Assembly: GCA_965229635.1 (NCBI GenBank)
Contig: OZ245894.1
Coordinates: forward strand, 4,774,001-4,838,000
Source of the DNA: BQJU01 sp965229635
GTDB taxonomy: Bacteria > Bacteroidota > Bacteroidia > Chitinophagales > Saprospiraceae
Reading direction: 5' to 3'
DNA length: 64,000 nt
This document shows, one piece after another, positions 34,401-44,117 of this stretch; within the stretch, counting starts at the first letter, position 1, and each line of letters begins with the position of its first letter. The position numbers and the translations under genes were made by a program. Below the pieces are notes generated by a model, which had not been told where the DNA came from, made no database searches, and saw only the letters and a list, made by a program, of their open reading frames with translations.

Positions 34401-36458
34401 ATGATTATTCCTCGCGACTTTGAATCCTTTCAGGAACACTGGCAACAGAATTCCGGAGCACTAAAGGAGTCTTTCCAGCGCGGGGAATACGCTTTTCTTC
34501 CAAATCTTTTACCGGAACAGGCCGTCGCGCTTAACGGCAGAGATATTCTGGCAATGCTCTATGCCCGTCTTGGCGGCGATACGCTTCAGCGGTGTTTTAC
34601 GCCAAACGCCCACTTCCCCAGTCCAGTGCATGACCATCAGGATACCTGGTGGATTCTTCGATCCAATATGGTGGGCGTAAATATCCGTACCATTGATCAT
34701 TTCTGGAATCTGGTCAAATACGCTCTAACCCTGCCTGCCCATCAGGATTCGATTCACATCCTTCCGATCTGGGAACCGGGCGTGGTTGCAAGCCTGTACG
34801 GGATAGCCAGCTGGCGTATTAATGCGGAATTTTTTAGTCCGGAAATGGCCCATCTCATTCCCCAGCTCAACACAGTAGAGAAACAGCTTAACGCGGTGGT
34901 CAACCTCTTGCACGCTATGGGAAAAAAAGTGGGTATGGATGTGATTCCACATACGGACCGTTATTCAGAGATTGTGCTGGCCAATCCTCACTACTTTGAA
35001 TGGTTGCAGCGTTCAGATTTACGCATCCTTAATCATGAAGCCAATCTGCATCGAAAAGTACAGTCGAGCATACTCAGTTTCTTGAAGCACCATCCGGAAA
35101 ACTACGAGGGATTGTACTGGCCCGATGATGTGGATCAGTTTTTTTCCGCCGATTTTCCCGAAGAAGAACGGTTGAAGGTTTTATTTGGCCCAAAGCCGGA
35201 TTTTCAAAGTCGCAACCATCATCGTGGTCAATTAATCGACTGGTTGTTTAATGAGGGCTACGAACCCGTTCCGGCAACCATGGCGCCACCCTATCGTGGA
35301 CTGGAGGTAGATCCTGCACCGGAAGCACAAACCACAGATGCGGAGGGCCGGGTCTGGCGGGATTATCGCATTACGGAGCCGCAGGAGATGTCGAGGGTGT
35401 TTGGTCCGCTGGCCCGCTTTAAGCTATACGAACGATTGGATGATAACCGCGATTGGGAAATTGACTTTAGTCAGCCAAGAAAAGATGTTTGGGCATACGT
35501 ATGCCACCAATACAGTGAGGTGCAGCGACTGTATAATTTCGACTTCATGAGAGGCGATATGTCGCATGTACAAATGCGCGCTACAGGAGTGCCTGCCTAT
35601 ACGGATGAATACTACGATTTGCTGGAGGCAGTGCTATCCAAAATCCAGCATTCGGTGCCTTATTTTGGCTACTTTGCTGAGACTTTTTTGACGCCTCCCG
35701 GGTATTTAGCCTACGGCAATGAAATTGACCACCTGGAACAGACCCGGGCTGATGTCACCCTGGGAGACTTGCAGTCCAGAGTGATGGGAAGTACCCAATT
35801 TATGCAGGATTTTCGACACTATATCGATATCGCTCAATACAGAAAGGTGGTTCCATCCTTTACCATTCTCACTGGCGACAAGGACGATCCAAGATTTGAT
35901 GAGTTTTACCTCAAGGGCAATGAAGCACGATATTTCACGGGGTTATTTCTCACCGATATGCCGAGCTATATGGCACTGGGTTTTGAATGTAGGGATACCC
36001 ATCTGGAACCAGCGCCCAATGAACACTATACAAAGCTCTACGTCTTTCACCTGGATGATGGTCCCAAGGCGACCAAAGGCCCATATCGATGGGGACAAAA
36101 CGGCCCCCTTTTTCACCACCTGACCAGGCTGCGGCTATTTGCTGAGAAAATTTGGTCGGCTATCGCCAAACAAACCACCCGCTGGATTTTACCTCCCGAT
36201 GCTACAGCAGGAGTTAAAGTCATTGCCTGGACGCAGCTGGAAAATCCGCAATACTTGTTTGTAGTCAATTTGGACCTGGAAACTTCTGTTTTTAATATCA
36301 ACATACCCAAAATCGCTGGCCTTCAGGGAGGCGAGCTGGCATTTTCCACAGCTGATTTTTATTCTGGTGCAGAAGATTGGCAAACCTACCCCAATTATTA
36401 CCATATTGATCAAATGTTTGCAGGAGAAGGACGATGTTATGTCATTCATTCCGAATAA
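34401..36458 (+). CDS. Divergent GH13-like glycosidase-family protein
   Basis: 685 residues with weak likeness to alpha-amylase-type TIM barrels. GMDVIPHTDRYSE (Asp180) resembles the region I signature. FDFMRGDMSHVQ near 381-390 resembles region II, with Asp386 as candidate nucleophile. YFGYFAETFLTPPGYLAYG holds Glu427 as candidate acid, and LTGDKDDPRF near 494 may supply the third acid. A beta-rich C-terminal domain follows. No signal peptide is seen, so it should be cytosolic. Its substrate (starch, glycogen, maltose or other) is unknown, and it may belong to a different clan. It is 11 bp downstream of tyrS. Confidence 0.55.
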   Translation: MIIPRDFESFQEHWQQNSGALKESFQRGEYAFLPNLLPEQAVALNGRDILAMLYARLGGDTLQRCFTPNAHFPSPVHDHQDTWWILRSNMVGVNIRTIDHFWNLVKYALTLPAHQDSIHILPIWEPGVVASLYGIASWRINAEFFSPEMAHLIPQLNTVEKQLNAVVNLLHAMGKKVGMDVIPHTDRYSEIVLANPHYFEWLQRSDLRILNHEANLHRKVQSSILSFLKHHPENYEGLYWPDDVDQFFSADFPEEERLKVLFGPKPDFQSRNHHRGQLIDWLFNEGYEPVPATMAPPYRGLEVDPAPEAQTTDAEGRVWRDYRITEPQEMSRVFGPLARFKLYERLDDNRDWEIDFSQPRKDVWAYVCHQYSEVQRLYNFDFMRGDMSHVQMRATGVPAYTDEYYDLLEAVLSKIQHSVPYFGYFAETFLTPPGYLAYGNEIDHLEQTRADVTLGDLQSRVMGSTQFMQDFRHYIDIAQYRKVVPSFTILTGDKDDPRFDEFYLKGNEARYFTGLFLTDMPSYMALGFECRDTHLEPAPNEHYTKLYVFHLDDGPKATKGPYRWGQNGPLFHHLTRLRLFAEKIWSAIAKQTTRWILPPDATAGVKVIAWTQLENPQYLFVVNLDLETSVFNINIPKIAGLQGGELAFSTADFYSGAEDWQTYPNYYHIDQMFAGEGRCYVIHSE

Positions 36459-36514
36459 GCCATCATCTTTGTTCCAGATTTTTGCTTTGATTCAAATTTA
36501 TAAATCAACCCGAT

Positions 36515-37297
36515 ATGCTTTTAGACCTGTATCAAGTCGATGCCTTTGCTGAAGACCTCTTTAGTGGTAATCCAGCCGCCGTCTGTCCGCTTGCAAATTG
36601 GTTGCCGGATGAAATAATGCAAAAAATTGCGGCCGAGAATAACCTGGCTGAAACCGCCTTCTTTGTCCCGGAAGGGGACCACTTTCATTTGCGGTGGTTC
36701 ACACCGGCTGTGGAAGTTGACCTGTGTGGTCATGCTACATTGGCGACAGCTCATGTATTATTTGAACATCTGGATTTTGGCGAAACCGAAATCCGTTTCC
36801 AGACCAGGAGTGGGATGCTATCTGTAAAGAAAGACAGGGATAAACTCGTTATGAACTTCCCAACTGATCAAATCGCCAGAGCGGAAGCACCAGAGGCTTT
36901 GGTGCAGGCACTTAGCATTGCCCCACAGGAAGTTTGGCAGGGTCGCGAGGATTTTTTGGTAGTACTGGACGATGAGGCTCAGCTGACACAGCTTCAACCG
37001 GATTTTCGTATGCTCCTTCAACTAGGTGGCCGGGGAGTCATTGTTACAGCACCGGGAAAGCAGTACGACTTCGTGTCCCGTTGTTTCTTCCCCATTGCCG
37101 GTATTGATGAAGATCCGGTGACCGGTTCTGCGCATACGACTTTGACACCCTATTGGGCAAAAAGGCTGGGTAAAAACCGGCTGGAAGCACGTCAAATATC
37201 GGCTCGTGGCGGAAACGTCTCCTGCGAGTTGCTCGGCGACCGGGTTATACTCAGTGGCAGTGCTGTCACCTACCTGCGGGGTAAGATTTTCCTTTAG
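36515..37297 (+). CDS. PhzF-family isomerase/epimerase-like protein
   Basis: 260 residues. The N-terminus LDLYQVDAFAEDLFSGNPAAVCPL, the catalytic Glu46 in NNLAETAFFV, RWFTPAVEVDLCGHATLATAHVLF, and the C-terminal DEDPVTGSAHTTLTPYW are the PhzF signatures. The fold resembles diaminopimelate epimerase. PhzF itself acts in phenazine biosynthesis, but no other phenazine genes are here, so this is likely a general isomerase of unknown substrate. It precedes the Cys/Met PLP enzyme by ~16 bp. Confidence 0.92.
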   Translation: MLLDLYQVDAFAEDLFSGNPAAVCPLANWLPDEIMQKIAAENNLAETAFFVPEGDHFHLRWFTPAVEVDLCGHATLATAHVLFEHLDFGETEIRFQTRSGMLSVKKDRDKLVMNFPTDQIARAEAPEALVQALSIAPQEVWQGREDFLVVLDDEAQLTQLQPDFRMLLQLGGRGVIVTAPGKQYDFVSRCFFPIAGIDEDPVTGSAHTTLTPYWAKRLGKNRLEARQISARGGNVSCELLGDRVILSGSAVTYLRGKIFL

Positions 37298-37313
37298 CAT
37301 TAAAACGATTACC

Positions 37314-38474
37314 ATGCACCTCAGCGAAATACTAATCCACCTGGGCGAAGAACGCCAACACTATTTTAATGCTGTTTCCCCCCCGGTTATTCAAACCAGC
37401 AACTTTGCCTTTTCGGATCTCACCGCTTTCCGGAAGGCTTTTACCAGTGAGCTGGACAACCACGTATACACGCGCGGCAATAACCCTACGGTGGCCATCT
37501 TACGCAAAAAGATCGCCGCCCTGGAAGGTGCCGAAGATGCATTGGTCTTTGGCAGCGGCAGTGGGGCCATTGCCAATGCCGTGATTTCCCAGGTGCAATC
37601 GGGCGACCATATTGTTTGTGTAGAATCGCCATATTCCTGGACCAGGACTTTGCTGGAGCAATTCCTGTCACGTTTTGGTGTAAGCCACACCTTTGTGGAT
37701 GGTCGGGAGATGGCCAATATCGAAAAGGCTATCCAACCCAATACCCGCTTGCTCTATTTGGAAAGTCCCAATTCTTTGACGTTCAACATCCAGGACCTGG
37801 AGGCTTGCGCCAAATTGGCTAAAGCCCAAAACATCACCACTATCATTGACAATAGCTACGCCTCTCCTATTTTTCAAAACCCGATTCAATTCGGAATCGA
37901 TATGGTGGTGCATTCGGCAACAAAATACCTGAATGGCCATAGTGATGTAGTGGCGGGCGTTGTTTGCGGAAGCCGCGAGAAAATCAGGAAAATTTTCAGC
38001 GAAGAGTTTATGACCTTGGGAGGCATTATTTCTCCTCACGATGCGGCACTGATGATCCGTGGGTTACGCACATTGGAAGTGCGGCTAAAGCGCAGCGACG
38101 AAAGCGCCCGAAAAATTGCCACTTTTCTAAAGGATCACTCAAAAGTGGAACGAGTCATTCATCCGTTGATGCCCGAATTTCCCCAATACAAATTGGCTAC
38201 TAAGCAAATGTCTGGTACCGGAGGATTATTTACGGTATACTTTAAGGCAGAAAGTCAGGAAAAGATGGAGAAATTTGTGCATCAGATCAAGCGTTTTCTA
38301 ATCGCAGTATCCTGGGGTGGTCACGAATCTTTGATCATGCCTACTATTGGGTTTTATCACATTCCCGGCCGTGAAGATTCTCCCTTGCCCTGGAACATCA
38401 TTCGGTTCTACATTGGTTTGGAAGACCCCGATTGGCTTTTGGAAGACCTTGAACAAGCCTTAAAAGTACTGTAG
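37314..38474 (+). CDS. Cys/Met metabolism PLP-dependent enzyme (cystathionine gamma-synthase/lyase type)
   Basis: 386 residues from the ATG at 37314; the frame opens earlier but would overlap the PhzF-like gene. PLP binds Lys204 in VHSATKYLNGHSDVVAG. Other family features: NFAFSDLTAFRKAFTSELDNHVYTRGNNPTV, ALVFGSGSGAIANAVI, LESPNSLTFNIQDLEACAKLAK, and IDNSYASPIFQNP. The enzyme handles gamma- or beta-substituted amino acids in methionine/cysteine metabolism. Which reaction cannot be decided from the sequence. The membrane GT-C gene begins immediately after the stop codon. Confidence 0.92.
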   Translation: MHLSEILIHLGEERQHYFNAVSPPVIQTSNFAFSDLTAFRKAFTSELDNHVYTRGNNPTVAILRKKIAALEGAEDALVFGSGSGAIANAVISQVQSGDHIVCVESPYSWTRTLLEQFLSRFGVSHTFVDGREMANIEKAIQPNTRLLYLESPNSLTFNIQDLEACAKLAKAQNITTIIDNSYASPIFQNPIQFGIDMVVHSATKYLNGHSDVVAGVVCGSREKIRKIFSEEFMTLGGIISPHDAALMIRGLRTLEVRLKRSDESARKIATFLKDHSKVERVIHPLMPEFPQYKLATKQMSGTGGLFTVYFKAESQEKMEKFVHQIKRFLIAVSWGGHESLIMPTIGFYHIPGREDSPLPWNIIRFYIGLEDPDWLLEDLEQALKVL

Positions 38475-39956
38475 ATGTCCAGGGAGAAAACGGTCATTCA
38501 ACTCCTGCCCTTATTGGTGCTGATTGCTGGCATACTGGTTCGTCTGGTGGTCTTTTTGCAAAACCGATCCCTATTTATAGACGAAGCTAATTTGGCCTTA
38601 AATATCCTCGAAAAAAGCGGCAATCAATTTTTTCAAACACTTGATTACCAGCAATATGCGCCACCTTTGTTCCTCTTGTTTGAAAAGGCCAGTACCCTCC
38701 TCTTTGGTACCGGTGAAATGGCTTTTCGGCTACTGCCATTTACCGCAGGTGTTTTGGGGTTGTATCTATTTGCTCTGGTGGTCAAAAAATGGCTACCACT
38801 CCCCTGTTTTCACTGGTTTCCCTTGTTTTTATTGGCTTTTTCGCCCATGCTGATCCAGTATGCCACGGAAATCAAGCAATATAGCACGGATGTTTTGACC
38901 AATATCTTTTTCATATACCTGGCGGTTAAATGGCCTTATCAAGACTTAACTTTTAGGCAAAAACTGGGCTGGATCGCGCTCGGGATGGCCGCCATCTGGT
39001 GGTCGATGCCGGTGGTCTTTGTTTTGTTTGGTGTTGGCTGCTATTACGGCTTTCAGGCGCATCAAAAGGAGGGTTTTCCGGGTGTTGTTTCCCTGATTCC
39101 GATTCCGTTTTTTTGGCTGCTTAGTTTTGGCCTCTATTATTATGCTATCCTTGCAGTTGATCTGGACAAAAATTATCTGGTGGATTACCACCGACCTTAC
39201 TTTTTACCCCTTTTGCCGTTGGATGGTAACTCCTGGCAGAGGTGGTTGAATGTGTGGAGTGTTTTCATCAAAATATCACTGGGCGGCACGGTTATCGCTT
39301 ACTGTCTGGGGGGCTTATTGACCGTTTTGGGTTTAAGATTTCTGGCCAAACGACACCTTGATCGATTGATTTTGATTTTGTTCCCGATTATTAGCTGCTT
39401 GTTTGCCTCAGCGCTTGAAAAATATTCATTGATGCCAAGACTGGCGCTTTTCTTGATGCCAAATATTGTACTGCTTTTGGGTATTGGCTTGAGCCAATGC
39501 TGGCTGTTGCTGCACGGAAAATGGAGTAAGATAGTGCTGGTTATCCCACTGATAATTGTCATTGTGAACTGGAATGGTTACCGATATTTTATCGATAAAA
39601 TGGGCTGGGAAGACAGTCGCGAAGTGCTGGCCTTTGCGGCAGTGGAAGCCTCTCCGCAAAGCTTTGCTTACATTAGCCATGAATTGATACCGGCTTATCG
39701 GTATTACCACGAATATCATCCACAGAGTGGCAACTTTGTCATAAACAATCCTTATCTGGCAAAGTGGAATGATCGGCCCGGGACGGTACTGAAAGATCAG
39801 GCTTTCCCCCCGACGACCATACTGCTATTTTCTCATTTGGTCAACCGGAAAGCAGTAGCAAAGCTTCAGCAGCAAGTGGGTCAGTTGGATAGCTATACAG
39901 TTGAAAAAACCTATAAGCCGACCGGGGCAGTAGCCTTTATCTTATCTAAAAAGTGA
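38475..39956 (+). CDS. GT-C/ArnT-like multispanning glycosyltransferase-family membrane protein
   Basis: 493 residues with about 10-12 hydrophobic helices. The first loop holds SLFIDEANLALNILE, in which the Asp-Glu pair matches the catalytic acidic motif of lipid-linked-sugar GT-C enzymes (GT39/ArnT/PMT type). DYQQYAPPLFLLFEKAST is typical of this group in Bacteroidota. The donor would be a polyprenyl-phosphate sugar; the acceptor is unknown. The ATG directly abuts the stop of the preceding gene. The 3' end overlaps the convergent FMN-reductase gene by 11 bp. Confidence 0.78.
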   Translation: MSREKTVIQLLPLLVLIAGILVRLVVFLQNRSLFIDEANLALNILEKSGNQFFQTLDYQQYAPPLFLLFEKASTLLFGTGEMAFRLLPFTAGVLGLYLFALVVKKWLPLPCFHWFPLFLLAFSPMLIQYATEIKQYSTDVLTNIFFIYLAVKWPYQDLTFRQKLGWIALGMAAIWWSMPVVFVLFGVGCYYGFQAHQKEGFPGVVSLIPIPFFWLLSFGLYYYAILAVDLDKNYLVDYHRPYFLPLLPLDGNSWQRWLNVWSVFIKISLGGTVIAYCLGGLLTVLGLRFLAKRHLDRLILILFPIISCLFASALEKYSLMPRLALFLMPNIVLLLGIGLSQCWLLLHGKWSKIVLVIPLIIVIVNWNGYRYFIDKMGWEDSREVLAFAAVEASPQSFAYISHELIPAYRYYHEYHPQSGNFVINNPYLAKWNDRPGTVLKDQAFPPTTILLFSHLVNRKAVAKLQQQVGQLDSYTVEKTYKPTGAVAFILSKK

Positions 39957-40488
39957 TGACCTCCATGGCGTGGCTGCGAATCACTTCAAGCGTAGCAGGC
40001 TCAGCAATATTTCCGTCCTTATCCATTAAAGTACCGATTCTGGAGATGGGCAATTTGTTAGGCAACACCACTGAACCTACGTGGTGCAGTACCCCGGTCA
40101 GGTGATCCATTCCGCGCAAATTGCCAGCCCGGCCTGTAGCAATGCCGACGAGTGCGGCTTTTTTTCCCTTGAAGGTGGCCTTGTATTTTCTTACCGAACA
40201 GGCATCAATAAAGAGTTTGACTGCCCCGGGGAAACTACCGTTGTATTCGGGTGTGATATAGACCAGTTTTTCGGCAGATAGGAGGTATTCATTCTGAATG
40301 GCCATCAGACTTTCCGCCTGATGCCCCTCTTCGTACATTTCCGGAAAAAACCAATCGTGTGGAATATTTTCCAGAGCCAGCAATTTGACTTCCTGATCGG
40401 TTAGCTGCTGGAGAATCTCCTGGTATTTTTCGGCAAATTTCAAACATTCACTATTGCGTCGGTTAGTACCGGATATAATCGTAATCAT
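39946..40488 (-). CDS. NAD(P)H-dependent FMN reductase family oxidoreductase
   Basis: 180 residues with a flavodoxin-like fold. ISGTNRRNSECLKFAEKYQEIL is the phosphate-binding loop, and VYITPEYNGSFPGAVKLFIDAC is the flavin-site motif of this family, followed by KKAALVGIATGRAGNLRGMDHL. It may reduce flavin, quinones or chromate-like compounds; no specific role is visible. The upstream region is 170 bp and shared with a divergent hydrolase gene. Confidence 0.92.
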   Translation of the reverse strand: MITIISGTNRRNSECLKFAEKYQEILQQLTDQEVKLLALENIPHDWFFPEMYEEGHQAESLMAIQNEYLLSAEKLVYITPEYNGSFPGAVKLFIDACSVRKYKATFKGKKAALVGIATGRAGNLRGMDHLTGVLHHVGSVVLPNKLPISRIGTLMDKDGNIAEPATLEVIRSHAMEVITF

Positions 40489-40543
40489 TGTTAATTCTTA
40501 TGGTAAAGGCATATAATGTCTAAATTAGGGAAAAGGTTTTCAA

Positions 40544-40551
40544 TAATTTTG
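40544..40551 (+). promoter_or_regulatory. Possible -7 element upstream of the UPF0173 gene
   Basis: TAATTTTG matches TAnnTTTG exactly, 108 bp before the start. No -33 box was found, so the call is weak. Confidence 0.3.
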
Positions 40552-40658
40552 ATAAATTCCCAACCAGGGGAAATTAGAACGAATTAAGCTGAACATCCCA
40601 TTTTGCTACCTGTTGAATAAAAGTGTATTTATAACCAAAACCTAATCGATCCAACATT

Positions 40659-41339
40659 ATGAAAATTACCTACTACGGTCAATCCTGTTTCGGAATTCAC
40701 ACCAAAGGTAAACATCTTTTATTTGACCCCTTCATCAAGTCCAATCCACTGGCCAGGGATGTGGATGTAGACAATATTCCGGCCGATTACATCTTACTGA
40801 CCCACGGGCATACCGATCATGTGGCCGATGCTGAAGATATCGCCAAACGCACGGGGGCAAAGATTGTTTCCAACTTTGAGGTAGCCACCTGGTATGAAAA
40901 GAAAGGGCTCGATGTGCATTACCTGAATCAGGGGGGTAAATGGAGCTTTGACTTTGGCACCGTAAAATATGTCACTGCGATCCATTCAAGTTCACTGCCT
41001 GATGGCAGTTACGGAGGCAATCCCGGAGGTTTTGTCATCTGGAACGATGAAGGCTGTTTTTATCACGCCGGTGATACGGCCCTGACCATGGATATGAAGC
41101 TGATTCCTATGATTTGTCCCGCTCTGGATTTTGCCATCTTGCCAATTGGTGATAACTTTACGATGGATGCAGCAGATGCCGTGCTGGCCAGCGATTTTAT
41201 CGGATGTAATAAAATCATTGGCTGTCACTATGATACATTTGGTTTCATCAAAATAGATCATGAGGCAGCAAAAAAAGCTTTTGCAGATAAAGGAAAAGAG
41301 TTAATTTTGCTACCGATTGGCGAAAGCCAGAGGATTTAA
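40659..41339 (+). CDS. UPF0173 metal-dependent hydrolase (metallo-beta-lactamase fold)
   Basis: 226 residues. The MBL zinc signature THGHTDHVADAEDIA follows LLFDPFIKSNPL. Further ligands lie in AIHSSSLPDGSYGGNPGGF, HAGDTALTMDMKLI and GCHYDTFGFI. Members of UPF0173 are small, single-domain, cytosolic and widespread, with unproven substrates. It is monocistronic as far as can be seen, in a gap before parA. Confidence 0.93.
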   Translation: MKITYYGQSCFGIHTKGKHLLFDPFIKSNPLARDVDVDNIPADYILLTHGHTDHVADAEDIAKRTGAKIVSNFEVATWYEKKGLDVHYLNQGGKWSFDFGTVKYVTAIHSSSLPDGSYGGNPGGFVIWNDEGCFYHAGDTALTMDMKLIPMICPALDFAILPIGDNFTMDAADAVLASDFIGCNKIIGCHYDTFGFIKIDHEAAKKAFADKGKELILLPIGESQRI

Positions 41340-41495
41340 TGGCCGGATTTCTGCTTCTCCGGTTTTACAAACTACAGCAGGGGTGAAGTAAACCTTCCTT
41401 ATCACAACAATAAATAACTGGCTGATTTCCAAAGTAATAGCCAGAAAGATGGAGCGTTCACTTCACCTTTGTGTTTTAAAAAATCAGACATTATC

Positions 41496-42296
41496 ATGGG
41501 AAAAGTTGTTGCGATTGCTAACCAGAAAGGTGGAGTAGGAAAAACGACGACAGCCATCAACCTGGCTGCCAGCCTGGCTATTCTGGAGAAAAAAGTATTG
41601 CTGATTGATGCCGACCCACAGGGCAATGCTTCCTCTGGCATAGGCGCTGCACCGGAAGATATCGAAACAACCATTTACGATTGCCTTATCAATGGACTCG
41701 ATCCGGAAGAGGCCATCTATGAGACCGATACGCCAAACCTGCACCTGATGCCAGCTGACATCAATTTGGTGGGTGCCGAAATTGAACTGGTGAATCGCCA
41801 GAAGCGGGAATTTGTATTGCGGGAGGTAGTAGATCCACTGCGAGATGACTACGACTATATTTTCATCGATTGTCTGCCTTCTCTAGGCCTGATTACCGTG
41901 AATGCCCTGGTCGCCGCCGATTCCATTCTGGTGCCCGTACAATGCGAATACTTTGCTTTGGAAGGATTGGCTGCACTTCAGAACACCATTGCTTTGGTGC
42001 AAAACCAGTTGAATCCCAAACTCACTATCGAGGGTATTCTGCTTTCTATGTATGACCAACGGCTCCGTCTGGCGAATGTGGTGGTGGGCGAAATTCGCGA
42101 AATTTTCCCCGGAATGGTTTTTGATACCATCATTCACCGCAATTCAAAAATTGGTGAGGCACCCAATATGCACATGCCGGTGGTGTTGATCAATGCCGGA
42201 TCAAAGGGAAGCATCAACTTCCTGAACCTGGCGGATGAATTTTTGAAAAAGAATAGCGGCTCCGTAGCCATAGAGAAAGGGCAGACCGTAGATTAA
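41496..42296 (+). CDS. parA: ParA-family chromosome partitioning ATPase
   Basis: 266 residues from the ATG at 41496, the usual start (MGKVVAIANQKGGVGKTTTAINLAASLA); an upstream in-frame Met at 41469 is less likely. The deviant Walker A is KGGVGKTT, Walker A' is LIDADPQGNASSGIG, and Walker B is DYIFIDCLPSLGLIT. The C-terminal helix YDQRLRLANVVVGEIREIFPG is standard. ParA forms DNA-bound dimers that ParB stimulates to move and separate the origin region. It precedes parB by 29 bp. Confidence 0.97.
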   Translation: MGKVVAIANQKGGVGKTTTAINLAASLAILEKKVLLIDADPQGNASSGIGAAPEDIETTIYDCLINGLDPEEAIYETDTPNLHLMPADINLVGAEIELVNRQKREFVLREVVDPLRDDYDYIFIDCLPSLGLITVNALVAADSILVPVQCEYFALEGLAALQNTIALVQNQLNPKLTIEGILLSMYDQRLRLANVVVGEIREIFPGMVFDTIIHRNSKIGEAPNMHMPVVLINAGSKGSINFLNLADEFLKKNSGSVAIEKGQTVD

Positions 42297-42325
42297 TACA
42301 GTATAGTTTCATTTAAAGGATAAAA

Positions 42326-43288
42326 ATGGCGAAAAGAATTCAGAAAAAAAACAAAGTCAGTAAAGACCAGTTAGCATCCAGCATCAAGAACAGGTTTTCA
42401 AAAGCGGGAGGCTCAGGCATCCATGCTTTTATTCCACAGCAACTGGATGAAGAGTACGCCAAAAACCCCGAAAAAGTCGTTAAGGAATTGTCGCAGCATT
42501 TCGCCATGCTGCCCATCAAACAGGTGGAATCCAATCCCGATCAGCCGCGAAGGGAGTTTGTTCCGGAAGCCTTACAGGAACTCTCGGAGTCGATTAAGGT
42601 ACACGGGCTTATTCAGCCGATCACGGTACGCAAGTTTTCTAATGACGAGTACCAGATTATTTCCGGGGAACGCCGCTGGCGGGCCTCTAAAATGGCCGGA
42701 CTGGAAGAAATTCCGGCTTATATTCGCGTAGCCAACGACCAGACCTTACTGGAAATGGCACTGATCGAGAATATCCAGCGTGAGGACCTCAACCCATTCG
42801 AAATTGCAGTGGCTTACTACCGCCTCAAGGAAGAATGTGAAATGACCGACAAGGAATTGGCTACTCGCGTGGGCAAACAACGCAGTACAGTCACCAACTA
42901 TCTGCGCTTGCTGGATCTACATTTTGATGTGGTGGAAGGCCTCAAGTCGGGAACCCTGAGTATGGGACACGCCCGCGCTCTGGCCGGATTGAAGGACAAA
43001 CTGCTGCAAAAGAAGGTCCTCGATCAGATTCAGGAAAAACAACTTTCCGTTAGGGAGACCGAAAAACTGGTTAAGGAATACTCCACCAATAAGAAGAATA
43101 CCTCCGCCAAGAAAAAGGGAAAACTTTCGGCTGAACATCAGAAGATCCTAGAGGATTTCCGGGTGTTTTTTGGCACCAAACAGGTGAAGATTGAGGTAGA
43201 AGATGATGAAACTGGAAAAGGAAGCATTACCATTCCCTTTGCCACAAGTGATGAACTGACCGAATTCTTCAAATGCATTGAGCAATAA
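42326..43288 (+). CDS. parB: ParB-family chromosome partitioning CTPase
   Basis: 320 residues. The short N-terminal ParA-interaction tail is Lys-rich (MAKRIQKKNKVSKDQL). The ParB/Srx CTP-binding domain follows, with IKVHGLIQPITVRKF and SGERRWRASKMAGLEEIPAYI. ENIQREDLNPFEIAVAYYRL and the helix-turn-helix MTDKELATRVGKQRSTVTNYLRLL bind parS. The C-terminal dimer domain includes VFFGTKQVKIEVEDDETGKGSI. ParB loads on parS and spreads as a CTP-dependent clamp. No parS-like GTTTCACGTGAAAC was noticed nearby. Confidence 0.97.
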   Translation: MAKRIQKKNKVSKDQLASSIKNRFSKAGGSGIHAFIPQQLDEEYAKNPEKVVKELSQHFAMLPIKQVESNPDQPRREFVPEALQELSESIKVHGLIQPITVRKFSNDEYQIISGERRWRASKMAGLEEIPAYIRVANDQTLLEMALIENIQREDLNPFEIAVAYYRLKEECEMTDKELATRVGKQRSTVTNYLRLLDLHFDVVEGLKSGTLSMGHARALAGLKDKLLQKKVLDQIQEKQLSVRETEKLVKEYSTNKKNTSAKKKGKLSAEHQKILEDFRVFFGTKQVKIEVEDDETGKGSITIPFATSDELTEFFKCIEQ

Positions 43289-43386
43289 TGCTAACAAAAA
43301 GCAAAGGCCCTTTCCAGGCATAACACATGCAACACTAGAGACGTTGGTAAGGTAGTGCTTGCTGAATGCCTTTAAATCAAAATCAT

Positions 43387-44046
43387 ATGAGTCGGTCAAA
43401 TCTATTGGTTGCTGTTTTGCTTTTGCTCGGTGTTGGACTTTACGGTCAAAATACCTCCGCTGGCATTACGGATACTATCCCTCCTGATAGCTTGATGCTC
43501 GAAAACAGCCTGGTCATTGACACTAGTACAGCAATCAACTTGGCCACCGAAGACCCTAAAGCCTGGCCCAATCCCAAAAAAGCCCTGCTTTGGTCGGTGG
43601 TTCCGGGGGGCGGACAAATCTACAACCGGCGTTGGTGGAAATTACCTCTTGTGTATGGAGCCTTTGTAGGCATTGGATATGCCATTGATTACAACCAAAG
43701 CAGGTATCGGCGGCTAAAAACAGCCCTGGATCTGAAACGGCAGGACATGGAGCACGAGTTTACCGGTACCACCCTGGACGATGTAGACCGCCTTCGGGTC
43801 TTAAGAGATGAATACGATAAAAACACCCAGCTTTCCTACGTCGGCATTGTTTTTGTCTATGCCTTGCAAACGGTAGAGGCCTTTGTTGATGCCCACCTCA
43901 GGAATTTTGATATGGATGAAGACTTGGGTATGCGTTTTAAGCCCTATTTCGACCAGCAAGATGTCATGGGACAACCACTATACGGTGTCACACTCTGTAT
44001 CCCCCTCAATGCCCGTAATGTACAATTGCCTACCAAAAGTTACTGA
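43387..44046 (+). CDS. DUF5683 domain-containing protein
   Basis: 219 residues from the ATG at 43387 (MSRSNLLVAVLLLLGVGLYGQ signal peptide); an in-frame Met seven codons upstream does not improve the signal. The signature WPNPKKALLWSVVPGGGQIYNRRWWKLPLVYGAFVGIGYAIDYN matches DUF5683, membrane-associated proteins that often follow parAB in Bacteroidota. A membrane segment is likely in VPGGGQIYNRRWWKLPLVYGAFVG. Its role in segregation or the envelope is unproven. Confidence 0.85.
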   Translation: MSRSNLLVAVLLLLGVGLYGQNTSAGITDTIPPDSLMLENSLVIDTSTAINLATEDPKAWPNPKKALLWSVVPGGGQIYNRRWWKLPLVYGAFVGIGYAIDYNQSRYRRLKTALDLKRQDMEHEFTGTTLDDVDRLRVLRDEYDKNTQLSYVGIVFVYALQTVEAFVDAHLRNFDMDEDLGMRFKPYFDQQDVMGQPLYGVTLCIPLNARNVQLPTKSY

Positions 44047-44117
44047 TCCCGTATGGGTGTACAATTTTTTCGGGAAATAGGCATTAATGTCTATACAGCT
44101 AACGAACGAATCAAGAC

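Noticed and set aside
36515..37297. Phenazine biosynthesis cluster from the PhzF-like gene
   Set aside because: No other phz genes are present; the family is broad and mostly not involved in phenazines.
41496..43288. parAB as a sign of a plasmid
   Set aside because: The neighbours (DUF5683, housekeeping genes) and the lack of replication or transfer genes point to the chromosomal set.
41340..43386. parS site near parAB
   Set aside because: No GTTTCACGTGAAAC-like palindrome was noticed in the gaps; scanning by eye is not exhaustive.
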